From contig VWPU01003218.1 of NCBI GenBank assembly GCA_013398955.1, positions 62,001 to 126,000 on the forward strand: 64,000 nucleotides of DNA. Reading direction: 5' to 3'. The position numbers were made by a program, and so were the translations under genes. This DNA is from Callaeas wilsoni (Eukaryota > Chordata > Aves > Passeriformes > Callaeidae). The stretch's first letter is position 1; each line of letters begins with the position of its first letter. This document shows, piece by piece, positions 61,998 through 64,000 of the stretch. The notes under the pieces were generated by a model. That model searched no databases, was not told where the DNA came from, and saw only the letters and a list, made by a program, of their open reading frames with translations.

Positions 61998-62989
61998 CAG
62001 TGAGACCCTGCACTGTGCATGAAACAAAGGACAATGAATAGGACCTCAAATGTGGCCAGACTTTAGTTTTCATATACCTTATGTGATAAGGTTAAAACTT
62101 AAATGTTTTTATGACAAAAAAAATGTGACTGCCTTCACCATGAATATTTTAAAATACACAGGTTGTATTCCGAAGAGCTAAGATGACATGAAAATATGAG
62201 TAATGTTACCTTTCTAAAACAGATCATACAAATCAGCTTGAAGAAAATCAAACCTGTTTTTAACTGGATTTCATGTAGTTTCACACTTACAGAAAAAGAG
62301 TGTTGCCCTAGTAGATGGACATGACTTTCAGATTTAGATTTCAATTGATCAAGTCATGTGAGCACACATTGCATTTTAGAATTTTCAGAGCATGCACAGA
62401 TTTGATCTGTACTATGTGTATCTGGATGCAGTTTTTACATATTTGCACATCAATTTTATTTTCAGTCTTTTCTAGAATACATGACTTTTCATAAGAAGTG
62501 ACATCTACTGTTGCTTTTATTATTAAAGTGAAACTTCTTTTGGTTTAAAGATCATGACTTGCAAGGCAAAATTACACAAACAAAATCATGCAGAATATAA
62601 TCTCCCTTAACAAATCAGTAGATCTAATGCTTCAAGGTTAGAGAAAATTGATTTTCTCTTTGACATGGATTGAGGTTCAAGAAAAAGATTAAGGATATCA
62701 GTATTGCATTTTGGAGAGAAAATTAAACATTTATGTGTAATGTCAGGTACGCAATTATTATTTCACTGGTTCAGTGAGTTAGCATAGCAATAAAATCCAG
62801 TGGCTTTTGAAACACCTCATTTATCTTAGTCACTGAGGGGAGGGGTTATTGGATTCAGAATCAAACTGAATCAAAATGAGAGAATTTTTTTTTTACCTCA
62901 ATTACAACGAACGGCCCATAATCAGCTCACTGATTACAGATTCATCTTTTGAAATCAGCCTCACTTCTGTACCTAATGCATGAAGGTAT
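61998..62989. other. Spacer between two solo LTRs
   Basis: About 1 kb of AT-rich sequence with no recognised feature. Confidence 0.5.
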
Positions 62990-63348
62990 TGTAGAGAGAG
63001 ATAGGATAGAATTGAGTTACAGGCTGCAGGATGTGCCTGCAGAACGCCATGGCAGCAGACAGAGGCTTGTCTCCTCCTGACCTTGGTGGGGAAGAGATGC
63101 GGCACGGCCATTCACCCTTCGGAGAGGAGCCTGCTGGAAGATGCTAGACAACTGAACAGCGTGTGATCACCCCCTAGAAGGACAACAAGAAAGCATGTTG
63201 CTGACGTGGCAATGTGTGATAAGTCACTTGGTGGAAAATACCATATAAGGAAATACTGTTTCTTGAAGAAATGTATAAAACCAGCTCATTTCTCTGAATA
63301 AAGGTCTCAGTATCCCTGCCAGTCTGCGTCTGTGCCTCGTCTGTTACA
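62990..63348 (+). mobile_element. Solo LTR (359 bp) with near-perfect target duplication
   Basis: Begins TGTAGAGAGAG and ends CGTCTGTTACA (TGTA...TACA). Flanks are AGGTAT (62984-62989) and ATGTAT (63349-63354), five of six matching. TATAAAA at 63274-63280 and AATAAA at 63297-63302 are in LTR order. The size and 6-bp duplication fit an ERVK/alpha-like avian element. No internal genes are attached. Confidence 0.82.
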
Positions 63349-64000
63349 ATGTATTGTGAAGAACCAAGAGTAAATCACTTGAGTGGTCACTTTTTAAGTC
63401 ATAAGGACCATGACTTTGAGTGAGTCTTACTTATTTTGTGGTGTTTGTAAAACATTAGAAATTATAATTAAATGACACAGCTCATTGGTATGGGCTGGCA
63501 CCAACACTGGTGTCAAACCAGTGAGGTAAAAGTGCAATAGGTAAATTCAGAGTTTGCCTCATACGTCTTTCAGTAACATGGCTTACTTGTTTAGCAAGCA
63601 GCATTTACTGCAAATAAGCATTTCATTATCAGATAAGCTCTTTCTGCATTAAAGATGAATTAATAGGAACTGACCTGTAATATTGACTTTTAGAAGTAAA
63701 AACCATGGAATAAAACAAGCATCCATGTCCACAGAAGATCAGAGATGTAGCAAAATAAAAATCAGGTTAATTAAAACTCGTGGAAAGATCTGTGTATAAA
63801 ATGACTGGATTTGTTATGCTGATGAACAGAATTATTGTTTGATTATTCTGCATCTGGAAAAAGATAACTTTTATGATTTCTCATATCACCTAAAATAGCA
63901 AAGTATAAGCCCAAATACTGTACCATAAATCTTGGAAGCCATATCTTCCCTGAAGAAAATTATTGCAAAAGGAGGCCCATTTTTTTGAGGAACTGATTTT
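63349..64000. other. Distal 5' flank, no feature recognised
   Basis: AT-rich; nothing to report. Confidence 0.5.

Noticed and set aside
54105..64000. Possible 3' end of TRPC4, the usual neighbour upstream of POSTN
   Set aside because: I looked for TRPC-like coding stretches on the minus strand and found none; the gene probably starts beyond the window.
1..64000. CRISPR arrays, bacterial operons, tRNA or rRNA genes
   Set aside because: No spaced direct repeats, no rRNA signature sequence and no tRNA-like A/B boxes with a cloverleaf were seen; the window is vertebrate nuclear DNA.

Overview
The window is vertebrate nuclear DNA, AT-rich and intron-bearing, and almost certainly from a bird. Several truncated CR1 LINE copies have the avian 3' end and the FADDTKL-type ORF2 remnant, and four solo LTRs look like bird endogenous retrovirus families. 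I cannot name the species. There are no bacterial, CRISPR, rRNA or tRNA features.

The only gene I can support is POSTN (periostin), complete on the minus strand from about 54043 (predicted start site) to about 22345 (predicted cleavage site). I placed 24 coding exons by eye. Every junction is GT-AG, every phase agrees, and the joined coding length is 2574 nt (857 codons plus stop). The product is a secreted matricellular protein: signal peptide, Cys-rich EMI domain (exons 2-3), four FAS1 domains (exons 4-6, 7-8, 9-11, 12-14), then a basic C-terminal tail on small cassette exons 15-24. A TATA box and a RUNX-type site lie just upstream. An AATAAA signal ends a 3' UTR of about 1.2 kb.

The tail holds the most interesting material. 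Exons 17-23 all start and end in the same phase and are multiples of three, so any can be skipped. One (26178-26264) has no counterpart in the human protein as I remember it and looks like a duplicated cassette. A 20-nt candidate microexon (25842-25861) would shift the last two exons into a second open frame with its own stop.

Layout: 1-22344 is the region 3' of POSTN, with CR1 fragments and one solo LTR (18530-18798) with a 6-bp target duplication. From 22345 to 54043 is POSTN; its introns hold a CR1 copy (intron 16), a solo LTR (intron 9) and a 29-copy GAAAA repeat (intron 2). From 54044 to 64000 is the 5' flank, with two solo LTRs (60433-61997, perfect 5-bp target duplication; 62990-63348, near-perfect 6-bp duplication). 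No second gene is visible; TRPC4, the usual upstream neighbour, is presumably outside the window.
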